From Gaiellaceae bacterium (GTDB lineage Bacteria > Actinomycetota > Thermoleophilia > Gaiellales > Gaiellaceae), in contig JAUJMY010000011.1 in NCBI GenBank assembly GCA_030446625.1, forward strand, positions 29,474 through 93,473: a stretch of 64,000 nucleotides of DNA. Direction: 5' to 3'. The notes under the pieces were generated by a model. The model did not search any database. It had not been told where the DNA came from and saw nothing but the letters and a program-made list of their open reading frames with translations. The position numbers were made by a program, and so were the translations under genes. Within the stretch, counting starts at the first letter, position 1, and every line of letters starts with the position of its first letter. Below are positions 1-9,337 of the stretch, in pieces.

Positions 1-2
1 AG

Positions 3-1151
3 GCGCCGAGCCAGCCGCTCCGCTTCGGGTACGGGATGGCCGACGACGTCAAGCGGGCGTTGCTCACGCTCTGGAACTCGGTGAAGTTCCTCGTCGACTA
101 CGCGAACGTGCAGAGCTTCCGCCCGCGCTGGGGGACGCTCCCACCGCGCGACGAACTGCGGCCGCTCGACCTGTGGCTGATCGAGCGGACCCACGCGCTC
201 GTGCACGAGGCGACCGACGCGTACGAGCGGTACCTGACGCCGAACGTCGTGCGCGCGTTCGCCGCGTACGTCGACGACCTCTCGAACTGGTACATCCGCC
301 GCTCCCGCAGACGCTTCTGGGACGGCGACGAGGCCGCGCTGAACGTGCTCTGGCTCTCGCTCGCGCAGTCGCTGCGGGTCGTCGCGCCCGTGATGCCGTT
401 CCTCACGGAGCACCTCTGGCAGCGCCTCGTCGCGGACGTCGATCCGGATGCGCCGCGCTCGATCCACCTCGGCGGCTGGCCGGAGCCGGGTGACGCCGAC
501 GAATCGCTGCTCGCCGAGGTCGCAGCGGTGCGCCGCGTCGTCGAGCTGGGGCGCCAGGCGCGGGCGGCGTCGGGGCTCAAGCTGCGCCAGCCGCTCCGCC
601 GGCTGGTCGTGCAGGGCGCCGAACGCGCACAGGCGCACGCCGACGAGATCCGCGACGAGCTCCGGGTGAAGGAGGTCGAGTTCGGGCCGGTCGAGGCGGC
701 GGAGCTGCGCGTGAAGCCGAACCTGCCCGCGCTCGGACCGCGCCTGGGCAAGGAGCTCGGCGCGGTGCGCGCAGCGCTCGCGGCGGGCGAGTTCGAAGAG
801 CTTCCCGGGGGCGGCTTCCGCGTCGGCGCGCACGAGCTCGGACCCGACGACGTGCTCGTCGAGCGGAGCGGGCGGGAGGGCTGGGCGCTGGCGGCGGAGG
901 ACGGCGTCACGGTCGCGCTGGAGACGGCGCTCGACGACGAGCTGCGCGCGGAGGGGCGCGTCCTCGACCTGATCCACCGCCTGAACACGATGCGCAAGGA
1001 GGCGGGGCTCGAGCTGACCGACCGAATCGTCGTCCGGCTTCCCCCGGAGCACGCCGACCTGCTCGCCTACGAGCACTGGATCAAGAGCGAGGTGCTCGCG
1101 GTCGCGATCGAGACCGACGGCGACGCCGAGCCGCAGATCGCGAAGGCTTAA
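3..1151 (+). CDS. ileS: Isoleucyl-tRNA synthetase, C-terminal part (5' truncated by window)
   Basis: This is the C-terminal part of a class Ia isoleucyl-tRNA synthetase, which charges tRNA-Ile in the cytoplasm. The frame is open from base 3, so the gene begins upstream of the window; the first ATG (36) is internal. The sequence starts at the boundary to the anticodon-binding helical domain (LLTLWNSVKFLVDYAN) and contains the typical DLSNWYIRRSRRRFW helix followed by a motif about upper-body packing (VMPFLTEHLW). The remaining 200 residues form the variable C-terminal domain. The catalytic HIGH and KMSKS motifs lie outside the window. The stop codon overlaps the convergent ATPase gene by 4 nt. 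Family assignment is firm. Confidence 0.93.
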   Translation, partial: APSQPLRFGYGMADDVKRALLTLWNSVKFLVDYANVQSFRPRWGTLPPRDELRPLDLWLIERTHALVHEATDAYERYLTPNVVRAFAAYVDDLSNWYIRRSRRRFWDGDEAALNVLWLSLAQSLRVVAPVMPFLTEHLWQRLVADVDPDAPRSIHLGGWPEPGDADESLLAEVAAVRRVVELGRQARAASGLKLRQPLRRLVVQGAERAQAHADEIRDELRVKEVEFGPVEAAELRVKPNLPALGPRLGKELGAVRAALAAGEFEELPGGGFRVGAHELGPDDVLVERSGREGWALAAEDGVTVALETALDDELRAEGRVLDLIHRLNTMRKEAGLELTDRIVVRLPPEHADLLAYEHWIKSEVLAVAIETDGDAEPQIAKA

Positions 1152-2338
1152 GGAGTCTCGGCTCTCGCGCCGGAGTCGCCGAGGGTGAACTCGCCGTAGT
1201 AGGTGCGGATGTGGTACGTCCGCACCCACCGCTCGAGCAGCGGGTCGACGACGAGCAGCCGGCCGCCCCCGGGCTCGAGCACGTCGCCGAACTCGATCAG
1301 CTTGTCGCGCCCCTGCTCCGCGCCGCTCTTGCTGAGTCCGAACTGGGCGAGGGTCCGCTGGTTGAAGAGCGAGGCGTCGCTCGCGCAGAGCGCCGCGAGG
1401 ACGCGCGACTCGTTGACACGCAGCCGGTCCCACATCCGGTCGAAGCTCTCGTGCAGCTCGCGATCCACGGCCTCGAGCACCCCCGCCCACGTGTCGAAGT
1501 CGGCCGACGTCCCCGGCGGCGTCTGCTCCCACAGGTGGTGGGCGAGCAGCATCGCCCGCTGCGGGTGGCCGCGCGCTAGGTCGAGCAGAGCCTCGAGCGC
1601 GACGCCGGCCTCCTTGCCGGTCTGCGCGAAGCGCGAGTCGATGTAGTCCGCGAGCGCGTCGTCCGGGAGCGGCGCGAGGTCGAGCGGCCGGGCCTGGCCG
1701 AAGAACGGTCGCTCGCGGTCGCCGAAGATCGTCGCAAGGAGCCCCGGGTGCGACCCCGCGAACACGTACGACGCCTCCGCGGCCTGGTGCTGGACGTGGC
1801 TGCGGAAGATCCCTTCCACCTCGGCGCCGACGCGGAGCACGTGCTGGAACTCGTCGAACACGACGAGCGTGCGACGGCCGGTCTTGCGGTGGATGTCGAC
1901 CGGGAGGTCCAGCATCCGCTCGAGCGTCCGGCGCGCGTCCGCGTCCGCCGAGGGCGCGATCTCGACGCGCGCGCCCGCGGCGCCGGCCGAGGCCCGCGGC
2001 CGTAGCGTCCGCAGCACGTTCACGATGCTGCGCCGGATCGGTCCCTGGAGCTGGTTCCGGTACGCGGCCTCGACGCGGTCGCTGATGCCCTCGAGCGACA
2101 CGACGCGATCGAGGTCGACGTAGACGCTGGCCATGCCCAGCCGATCCGCCTCGACGAGCGTCTTCCGCAGAAGCGTGGTCTTGCCGTACCGGCGCGGCGC
2201 GCTGACACGCACCGACTGCCCGGCGTCGGCGAGCTCGAGCAGCTTCGCCAGCTCGGACTGGCGGTCGATCAGCTCCTCCGGCGGGACGGGGCGGTCGTAG
2301 AGAAACGGCGTGGGCGGCCACGGACGCGGGTCGGCCAT
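1148..2338 (-). CDS. AAA-type ATP-binding protein (archaeal-ATPase-like)
   Basis: This is a 396-residue P-loop ATPase of the kind annotated as ATP-binding protein or archaeal-type AAA ATPase. It has a Walker A motif, APRRYGKTTLL (about residues 46-56), a Walker B motif LVVFDEFQHV near residue 155, and a sensor-like segment VFAGSHPGLL. The C-terminal 120 residues look like a winged-helix domain (RVLAALCASD...FGLSKSGAEQGRDKLIEFGDVLE). Proteins of this build often act as stand-alone regulatory or toxin-like ATPases, but the substrate is unknown. It is convergent with ileS, sharing 4 nt, and lies downstream of ispH on the same strand with 48 nt between them. The ATG at 2338 gives a full-length protein with no better alternative. 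Confidence 0.8.
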   Translation of the reverse strand: MADPRPWPPTPFLYDRPVPPEELIDRQSELAKLLELADAGQSVRVSAPRRYGKTTLLRKTLVEADRLGMASVYVDLDRVVSLEGISDRVEAAYRNQLQGPIRRSIVNVLRTLRPRASAGAAGARVEIAPSADADARRTLERMLDLPVDIHRKTGRRTLVVFDEFQHVLRVGAEVEGIFRSHVQHQAAEASYVFAGSHPGLLATIFGDRERPFFGQARPLDLAPLPDDALADYIDSRFAQTGKEAGVALEALLDLARGHPQRAMLLAHHLWEQTPPGTSADFDTWAGVLEAVDRELHESFDRMWDRLRVNESRVLAALCASDASLFNQRTLAQFGLSKSGAEQGRDKLIEFGDVLEPGGGRLLVVDPLLERWVRTYHIRTYYGEFTLGDSGARAETP

Positions 2339-2386
2339 GCCGTCGAGTCTACTAAAGATGGACTACCGGGTCCACCGTTCGAGGAA

Positions 2387-3343
2387 CTAGACCGAACGCG
2401 TCTCGGCGAGCGCCAGCTCGCGCCGGAGCTCGACGGGCAGCTTGAAGGTGACGTCTTCCTCGACCATCCGGTACGGCTCGACCGCCGCGCCGCGCGTCGC
2501 GAACCAGTCGCACACGCGCGTCACGAGCTTCTCCGGTGCAGATGCGCCCGAGGTGACGCCGACGGTCTCGACGCCTGCGAGCCACGCGTCTTCGATCTCG
2601 CTCTCGTCGTCGATCAGGTACGCGCTCACGCCCGCCGCACGCGCGACGTCGACGAGGCGGTTGGAGTTCGAGCTGTTGCGCGACCCGATCACGAGCAGGA
2701 GGTCGACGTGGGCGAGCATCTCCTTCACGGCCCACTGCCGGTTCGACGTGGCGTAGCAGATGTCTTCCTTCTTGGGCGCGTGGATCTGCGGGAACCGGCG
2801 GCGGAGGACGCCGATGATCTCCGCTGTCTCGTCGACCGACAGCGTCGTCTGCGTGATGTACGCGAGCTTCGCCGCCGTCGGCAGCTCGAGCGCCTCCGCG
2901 TCCTCGACCGACTCCACAAGGACGATCGAGTCCGGCGCCTCGCCCATCGTCCCGACGACCTCCTCGTGACCCGCGTGCCCGATCAGGACGATCGTGTACC
3001 CGGCCGCGGCGTAGCGCCGCGCTTGCACGTGCACCTTCGTGACGAGCGGGCACGTCGCGTCGATCGTGTTGTGGCGCAGCCCGGCCGAGGCCGCGTGTAC
3101 GGACGGTGCCACGCCGTGCGCCGAGAAGACGATCGTCGCGCCCTCGGGCGCCTCGTCCTCGGCCTCGACGAAGATCGCGCCGCGTTCCTCGAGCTCGCGC
3201 ACGACGTGCGCGTTGTGGACGATCTGCTTCCGCACGTAGATCGGCTCGCCGTAGTGCTCGAGCGCCAGCTCGACCGTCTCGACCGCGCGCTCGACGCCCG
3301 CGCAGTAGCCGCGCGGCGAGGCGAGGAGCACGCGCTTCACCAT
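2387..3343 (-). CDS. ispH: 4-hydroxy-3-methylbut-2-enyl diphosphate reductase
   Basis: IspH is the last enzyme of the non-mevalonate (MEP) isoprenoid pathway. It reduces HMBPP to IPP and DMAPP using a [4Fe-4S] cluster. The three cluster cysteines are visible in their family contexts: PRGYCAGV near the N terminus, ATCPLVTKVH in the middle and ICYATSNRQ further on. The substrate-binding histidines HNAHVV, SAHGVAP and GHAGHEEV are also present. I place the start at the ATG at 3343 (MVKRVLLASPRG), the usual family N terminus. The frame is open to 3394 but that extension is not IspH-like. No clear SD precedes it. A strong hairpin at 3366-3407 and a structured motif at 3495-3515 lie in its upstream region. 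Confidence 0.95.
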   Translation of the reverse strand: MVKRVLLASPRGYCAGVERAVETVELALEHYGEPIYVRKQIVHNAHVVRELEERGAIFVEAEDEAPEGATIVFSAHGVAPSVHAASAGLRHNTIDATCPLVTKVHVQARRYAAAGYTIVLIGHAGHEEVVGTMGEAPDSIVLVESVEDAEALELPTAAKLAYITQTTLSVDETAEIIGVLRRRFPQIHAPKKEDICYATSNRQWAVKEMLAHVDLLLVIGSRNSSNSNRLVDVARAAGVSAYLIDDESEIEDAWLAGVETVGVTSGASAPEKLVTRVCDWFATRGAAVEPYRMVEEDVTFKLPVELRRELALAETRSV

Positions 3344-3365
3344 GAGCGCATCGTAGTGGGGAGTA

Positions 3366-3407
3366 GGAAAGGCCCGCCGGTGGGGGGTCGTCACAGCGGG
3401 CCTTTCC
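3366..3407 (-). promoter_or_regulatory. 12-bp perfect inverted repeat upstream of ispH (attenuator or terminator candidate)
   Basis: The arms GGAAAGGCCCGC (3366-3377) and GCGGGCCTTTCC (3396-3407) pair perfectly over 12 bp with an 18-nt loop. The hairpin ends 22 nt before the ispH start on the ispH-coding strand. There is no long U-tract after the stem, so terminator function is inferred only. It sits between ispH and the divergent kinase gene and could serve either direction. The rest of 3344-3578 holds the motif at 3495-3515 and nothing else I can identify. Confidence 0.5.
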
Positions 3408-3494
3408 AGTTGCTTCCCGCAGCGCCCGTGAGGGTCCTGCTGCGGGTCGCATCGCCCAGTGCCGCAACCGTATCCACGCCGCGCGCGCCGCTCA

Positions 3495-3515
3495 ATAGGC
3501 CGAAAGGCCCATCTT
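3495..3515 (-). promoter_or_regulatory. Bipartite motif AAGATGGGCC-N3-CGGCCTAT, copy 1
   Basis: On the minus strand this stretch reads AAGATGGGCC, three variable bases, CGGCCTAT. The same 18 fixed bases, with the same spacing, recur at 12810-12830 upstream of a CAP-domain gene in the same orientation relative to the gene. The centre can fold as a GGCC/GGCC stem with a 4-nt loop. It may be part of a structured leader RNA or an operator. The class is not recognised. Confidence 0.35.
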
Positions 3516-3578
3516 TCGCCGCCGTCTCCGTGGTCGGATCGCCCGGTCCGAAGCGCTTCCTTATGATCACGACGGCTC

Positions 3579-6500
3579 GTGAACCGCCAAGAGCAGGCAC
3601 TTTTCCTGAACGCGATCCCGCTGCTCGCGCTCGCAGGCGTCTACCTCGTCGCGACGGCGGCATTCGCTCCGAGCCTGTGGCGCGAACGCGGGCGGATGCG
3701 AGGCGCCGACGTCGCGCTCGCGCTCGTCTGCCCGGCCCTCGCCGTCGCCGGTGCGCTCCTGGGCGTCCTCGTGCTCCGCGAGCGGGAGCCGCTCGCCGGC
3801 GACGCGTGGCTCACGCTCGTGGCGATCGCGGTCGTGCTCGCGCCGGGGATCGTCTTCCTCCTCGGCTGGCGCGACCGCGAGCAGCCTTTCGGTGTCTCGC
3901 GGCGCGCGCACGACGCGGAGCGCCGCACGACCGAGTCCGAGCGGCGGCGCGACATCGTGAACGCGTTCACGAGCGGCCTCGCGCACGCCCGCGACGAGGC
4001 GGCCGTCGGCGACTCGCTCGTCGACGCGACGCGCGCCGTGCTCGGTCTCGAGTTCGCGGGACTGATGCTGATCGATGACGGCGAGGCGCGCGGCGTGGCG
4101 GCCCGGCACGACGAGCGGGACGTGGACTGGTTCCTTGAGCTCCGCCTCGACCTCGACGCGGAGCCGTCGGCCGTCGCGAGCGCCGCCTTCGAAGCAGCAC
4201 CTGTCGCCGTGTACGACGTCGAGTCGTCGACCCTGACGAACCGCCGCGTCGCCGACGCGATCGGCGCGAAGAGCGCCGTATTCGTGCCCCTCGTCGCCGC
4301 GGACCGGGTGGCGGGCGTCCTGACCGCCGCAACGACGCGCGCGCGGCGCACCTTCGCTGCCGACGAGATGGCGCTGCTCGGCGAGCTCGCGCTGGGGGGC
4401 GTCGGGGGCGCTGGAGACGTCACGCTCCGCTGCCGGGCTCCGCGCCGCGCTGGCGCGAGCGCGGGTCGCCGCGCGGATCGCGCAACTGCTGCGGCGCGCG
4501 GCCGACGCCGACGCCGCGATCGCGACGGCCGTGGCCGAGGCCGGCCACCTGCTCCGCGGGCGCTGCTCGCTCGTGCTCGCCGACGATGCCGACGCCGCGC
4601 CGCCCGCGCGGGAGGCGATCCGCACGCGGACGAGCGTCGCCCCGGCGGATTCGCGAACGGCGGCCGTTCCGGTCTCGACGCTCGACGACGTCGTGGGTGC
4701 GCTCGTCGTCGAGCGCGACGAGGCGCTCGAACCCGAGGACGTCGCACTCGCCGAGGCGGTCGCGCGCGATCTCGGGTCCGCGATCCACGCGCTCCGACTC
4801 GCCGAGGAGAACGAGCGGCGGCTGAGGCAGCAGGCCGCCCTCGTGAAGGCCGCAGAGGCGTTGACGAGCGACCTCCGCGTCGAGGTCGTCCTCCGGCGGC
4901 TGGTCGACGAGGTGGCGCAGCTGCTCGACGGCGACGCTGCGGATTGCTACCTGCTGGACGAGGACCGCCGGGCGCTGCGCTGCGCGGCGGTGCACGGGCT
5001 CCCCGTCGAGCTCGTCGGCTCCGAGCTGCCCCAGGACGCCGGAGTCGCGGGCGAGGCGATCGAGCGCGGCCGCGCGGTCGCGGCCGCCGATTCGGCGGCG
5101 GCGGGTGTCCCGCCCCACCCCGCGTACGCCGCTTTCAGGCACGCGATCGTGGCCCCCGTCACGTCGTCCGGGCGGCCGCGTGGCGTGCTCGGGGTCGGCC
5201 GCCGCAGCGACCGCGCCTTCGACGACGCCGACCTCGACGTCCTCGAGGGCTTCGCGACGCTCGCCGCGCTCGCCCTCCGCAACGCCGAGGCGTTCGCGGA
5301 GCGTTCGCACCAGGCGCGCGTCCAGCGCGGCTTCTACCGCATCGCCTCGGTGCTCGGCGAGCCGCTGTCGCTCGGCGCGACGCTGGACGCGGTCGCGCAG
5401 GCCGCGAACGACGCGCTCGGCGGGTCGTTCGCCGCGGTCGTGATGCCGGCCACCGGCCGGACCGCGACCGCGGCGGCGGAAGGCGCGTCCGACGCCGTCG
5501 CCGCGCAGCTCGCCGAGGGTGTGACGTCGAGCGACGGCGTGATCCTCGCCGCCGCTCGCGAGAAGCGTCTGCTCGCCGCGTCGAGGCTCGCGGAGGACGA
5601 GCGGTTCGACGCGGCCTGGCGCCAGCGTGCGGTCGACGCGGGCTGCCGCTCGCTGCTCGCGGTGCCGATCGACGAGGTCGAGCGAGAGGGCGTCGGCATC
5701 GTCGCCATCTTCTTCACGCACCCACGCGTCTTTACCGACGACGACCTCGAGCTCGCGCGCCACCTTGCGGGAACCGCGCGCGCTGCAGTCGACCGGAGCG
5801 CGCGCTTCGAAGGCGAGCGAGCGGCCCGCTCGCGCGCGCAGCAACTCGCTCGCACCGGCCGGCTGCTCGCGACCGAGCTCGAACCGTCCGCGGTGCTCGA
5901 CGAGGTCGTGCGCGACGCGCCGCGGCTCGTCGGCGTGGAGGCGTGCGCGATCCGCGTCCTCGAAGACGGCGAGCTCGTCGTCAGCGCCGCGGAGGGCGAG
6001 GGCACCGAGCACGTGCTCGGAGCGCGGTCGTCCGCGACGGGGTGGCTCTCGGGCGACGTCGTCCAGTCGCGCGCGCCGGTCGCGGTCGCGGACGCCGCGG
6101 GCGACGAGCGGCTCCTCGCGGCGGATCCGCTGCTCGAGCGCGGCTACCGCGCGTACCTCGCCGTGCCGCTCGCGGCTCCGGGCGGTGCGCTTCACGGAGT
6201 GCTCGGCGTCTACGCGGTCGAGCCGAAGGCGTGGCGCGAGGAGGAGATCGAGGCGCTGCTCGCCCTCGCCGGGAACGCCTCCGCGGCGCTCTCGAACGCG
6301 GAGCTCTACCAGCGCGTGGCGCTGGAGAAGGAGCGCAGCTTCGCGATCCTCGCGAACATCGCCGACGGGATCGTCGCCGTCGACCGCGACGGCCGCGTCG
6401 TGCTCTGGAACAAGGCCGCCGAGCAGATCACGGGCGTCCCGAACGAGGAGGCGTTGGGCCGGACGCCGCTCCAGGTGCTCGGCCGCAACCTCGAGGGCAA

Positions 6501-7368
6501 CGGCGAATCCGCGAGCGGCGACAGGCTCCTCTCGATCCTCCGCGGCGGCGAGGAGGTCTGGCTCTCGCTGACTGAGGCGATCATGCGCGACCCGCTCGGC
6601 GTCGTCTCCGGACGGATCTACGCGTTCCGCGACATCTCGGCCGACCGGATGGTGGAGCAGATGAAGTCGGACTTCGTCTCGACGGTCTCGCAGGAGCTGC
6701 GCCGCCCGCTGACGTCCATCTACGGCTTCGCGGAGACGCTGCTTCGCCAGGACGTCCTCTTCGGCGAAGAGGAGCGGCGCACGTTCCTGCGCTACATCGC
6801 CAGCGAGTCCGGCCGGCTGACGTCGATCGTCGACGCGCTCCTGAACGTCGCCCGCCTCGACACCGGCGACCTGCAGGTGAACCTGCGCGCGACGGACGTT
6901 TCCTCGGTCGTCTCGGACGTCGTGACCGCCGTTCACGACGGCACGCACTCGAACGGCCATCGCTTCGTCGTCGACCTTCCCGAGGAGCCGCTCGCGGCCG
7001 ACGCCGATCCCGAGAAGCTGCGCCAGGTGCTGACGAACCTCGTCGACAACGCGATCAAGTTCTCGCCCGACGGGGGAACGGTCACGGTCGCGGCTCGCCG
7101 GCGTGGCGAGAGCGTCGAGGTGAGCGTCGTGGACGAGGGGATCGGCATCCCGGCCGGCGAGCAGCAGCGGATCTTCCGGAAGTTCTCTCGCCGCGAGCTC
7201 GGTCGCGGCAGCGACGACGCGGTCGGCGGCGCGGGACTCGGGCTGTTCATCGCGCGCGGGCTGGTGACGGCGATGGGCGGCCGGATCTGGGTGACCTCCA
7301 GTGAGGGAGAGGGCTCGAGCTTCACGTTCGCGCTTCCCGTCGCCCCCCCGGTTAACGGCGCAGCCTGA
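3579..7368 (+). CDS. Multi-GAF/PAS sensor histidine kinase, frame broken near 4394-4399
   Basis: This is a membrane-associated sensor kinase of about 1262 residues once one extra G is removed from the GGGGGG run at 4394-4399; the first frame carries 3579 to about 4395 and the next frame continues to 7368. In order it shows three N-terminal membrane segments (about 8-98), five GAF-like domains (about 128-271, 301-401, 424-571, 584-741, 760-908), a PAS domain (about 918-1020), a HisKA dimerisation region and a HATPase domain. The HATPase has an N box (LTNLVDNAIKFSP, about 1150), a G1 box (DEGIGIP) and a G2 box (GGAGLGLFIARG). The H-box reads TVSQELRRPLTSI, so the phospho-acceptor His is a Gln (about residue 1038, codon 6691-6693). 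The start is GTG. A receiver gene follows 29 nt downstream. Confidence 0.85.
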
Positions 7369-7397
7369 GCGGGTATGCGGCGGCGGATCGCCCAGCG

Positions 7398-7838
7398 ATG
7401 GCAACGCGCGTACTCGTAATCGACGACGAGCCGCCGATCCGCCTGCTCTGCCGCGTGAATCTCGAGGCGGAGGGGATGGAGGTGCTCGAAGCCGCGGACG
7501 GCCCGACGGGGCTCGAGGTCGCACGGGCGAACCGGCCCGACGTGATCCTCCTCGACGTCATGATGCCCGGCCTCGACGGGTGGCAGGTCGCGGAAGCGCT
7601 GCTGGAAGACGGCGCGACGCGCGAGATCCCGATCATCTTCCTCACTGCGCGCGCCGAGTTTCGCGATCGCGCGCGCGGCCTCGACATCGGGGGCGTCGAG
7701 TACGTGACGAAGCCGTTCAACCCGATCGACCTCGCGCCGCTCGTCCGGGACCTGCTCGACCGGATCGCGCGCGGCGAGCGCGACGAGCTCAGGCGAGAGA
7801 AGCTCTTGGAGCTGAAGAGCCTGACGGACCCCGACTAG
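7398..7838 (+). CDS. Stand-alone response regulator receiver protein
   Basis: This is a CheY-like receiver protein of 146 residues with no DNA-binding output domain. The acidic pocket (D9, D10, E11), the phospho-acceptor D53 in LLDVMMPGLDG, T83 in FLTAR and K105 in VTKPFNP are all in place. A short charged C-terminal helix follows. It lies 29 nt downstream of the large kinase gene and is probably co-transcribed with it. Because the neighbouring kinase lacks the H-box histidine, the receiver may be phosphorylated by another kinase. No output partner is visible nearby. Assignment to the family is secure; its pathway is unknown. Confidence 0.92.
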   Translation: MATRVLVIDDEPPIRLLCRVNLEAEGMEVLEAADGPTGLEVARANRPDVILLDVMMPGLDGWQVAEALLEDGATREIPIIFLTARAEFRDRARGLDIGGVEYVTKPFNPIDLAPLVRDLLDRIARGERDELRREKLLELKSLTDPD

Positions 7839-7871
7839 GCGCGCGCAACCGCCGCGAGCAGGTGCTGCCGG

Positions 7872-8341
7872 CTACGTGCCGGCGAAGTCCGCCGTGATGA
7901 CGCGTGCGCTCGCGAAGCCGGAGAACGTGCCGCGGAGGACGCGACACCGACCCTCCGGAAGCCCGGCCGGAGGAGGTTCGCGCGGTGCGCGGGGCTCGCG
8001 AGCCAGCTCTGGACGACCGTGCGCGCGTGGCTCTGCGTGCCTACGCCCCACGCGAGGTTCTCGCCCGTGTGCGGGCCGCGGACGCCGAAGCCGCGCAGGC
8101 GCGCAGCGAGCGCGCCGTGGCTGAAGTACTGGCGCCGGAGCATGTCCGTCGAGTGCGAGCGCGCCGCACGCTGCAACCGCCAGTCCAGCCGGAGGGAGGC
8201 GAGTCCATGTGCCGCCCGCGCGCGGTTCATCTGCTGGAGGAGCGACTGCTCCGCGGAGCTGAACCCGACCGCGGCCGCGCTTCCCGGCAGAAGCAGCGCA
8301 AGAGCAGCGAAAACTGTCGCGATATGCCTTTTAAACAACAT
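7872..8341 (-). CDS. Secreted CAP-domain (SCP/PR1-like) protein, frameshifted near 7942
   Basis: This is a CAP-superfamily extracellular protein. It opens with a clear signal peptide (MLFKRHIATVFAALALLLPG, with an AAA site following) and continues with CAP signatures: a histidine in RSHSTDM, the YFSHG stretch, GENLAWGVG and SPAHRANLL. The uninterrupted frame runs to 7835 but its last 35 residues are non-homologous. Restoring one base beside 7942 (reading ...GVGVLRG) moves translation into a frame with the expected ending TFSGFASARVITADFAGT and a stop at 7872-7874. The corrected product has about 156 residues. It lies 69 nt downstream of the EamA transporter on the same strand. The role of bacterial CAP proteins at the cell surface is poorly defined. 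Confidence 0.82.
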
Positions 8342-8410
8342 TCCTCACGCTTCCGGCGCGTGAAGCTAGCACATCCTTCACCGGAACCGCGACCGCCGTG
8401 CGGTGTCGGG

Positions 8411-9337
8411 TCAGCGCGCCGTCTGCGCGAGCGCGATGCCGAGCAGCACGATCGCGCCGCCCGCGAGCTGCGCCGCGGCGAGCGCCTCGCCCAGCCACGC
8501 CCAAGCGACGAGGGCGCCTGCGACGGGCTCGAGCATCGCGACGATCCCGACGCGGGTCGCGGAGACGTGGCCGAGCGCCGCGACGACGAGCCCGAACGTG
8601 ACGATCGTGCCGATGACGACGACGAAGACGACGAGCAGCCAGACCGGCAACTCGACGCTCGCGAGGTTCCCGAGCAGCGAGACGCCGTCGTCGAGCCGAC
8701 GGGCAGGAAAGCGCCACAGCGGCTGTACGGCCAGCCAGAACACGGCTGCGAAGAGGAAGCCGTAGCACGAGAGCGAGACGGGGTCGCGGCGCCGCAGCCC
8801 TCGCTCCGCCATCAGGATGTAGAGCGCGTACGCGGCCGCGCCGCCGAGTGCCGCGGCGACGCCGATCGCGTCGAGCGCGCGCGCGTCCCCCCACGGCTGC
8901 ACGATCACCGCGAGCCCCGCGAGCGCGAGCGCGAGGGCGACCCAGATCCGCCGCCGGACGGGCTCCTCGAGCACGTAGCGCGCGAAGAGCGCCACGAGCA
9001 GCGGCGCGAGGTACTGGATCAGGAGCGCGATCCCGACGGGCAGGCGGTGGATCGCGACGAAGTAGAGCCACTGCACGAACGCGACGCCGGTCACGCCGAA
9101 GACTGCGAGGTACGGGAGCTCGCGGAGCGAGACGCGCAGGCTCCGCGGGCGGACGAGCGCGAGCGCGAGCGCGAAGCCGGCGAACGCGCCGAGCGAGCGG
9201 ATCTGCGTGAGCTCGAGTGAGGAGATGCCGGACGCGAGCACGACCTTGGCGACCGTCCCGTTCACCGCGAACAGCGTCGCCGCCGTCCACACCATCGCGT
9301 AGCCGAGCAGCGGCCGGCGGGCGACGGTCTCCGTCAC
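8411..9337 (-). CDS. EamA/DMT-family transporter
   Basis: This is a 308-residue inner-membrane permease of the drug/metabolite transporter superfamily, with ten predicted membrane helices arranged as two EamA repeats. The first repeat begins GYAMVWTAATLFAVNGTVAK and the second begins near DAIGVAAALGGAAAYALYI. The substrate cannot be read from sequence; relatives export amino acids or metabolites. The GTG start at 9337 overlaps the stop of the LigD polymerase gene in a GTGA junction, which suggests translational coupling. A longer open frame on this strand extends upstream through the LigD gene but is not coding there. Confidence 0.88.
   Translation of the reverse strand: MTETVARRPLLGYAMVWTAATLFAVNGTVAKVVLASGISSLELTQIRSLGAFAGFALALALVRPRSLRVSLRELPYLAVFGVTGVAFVQWLYFVAIHRLPVGIALLIQYLAPLLVALFARYVLEEPVRRRIWVALALALAGLAVIVQPWGDARALDAIGVAAALGGAAAYALYILMAERGLRRRDPVSLSCYGFLFAAVFWLAVQPLWRFPARRLDDGVSLLGNLASVELPVWLLVVFVVVIGTIVTFGLVVAALGHVSATRVGIVAMLEPVAGALVAWAWLGEALAAAQLAGGAIVLLGIALAQTAR

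Noticed and set aside
3391..3663. A 90-residue minus-strand ORF upstream of ispH
   Set aside because: It covers the structured leader and has no SD or domain; motif conservation with 12810-12830 is at the nucleotide level with few shared residues.
4420..7524. A 1034-residue open frame antisense to the histidine kinase
   Set aside because: It is a shadow of the GC-rich coding strand; its product is Arg/Asp-rich without domains, while the plus strand has GAF, PAS and kinase motifs.
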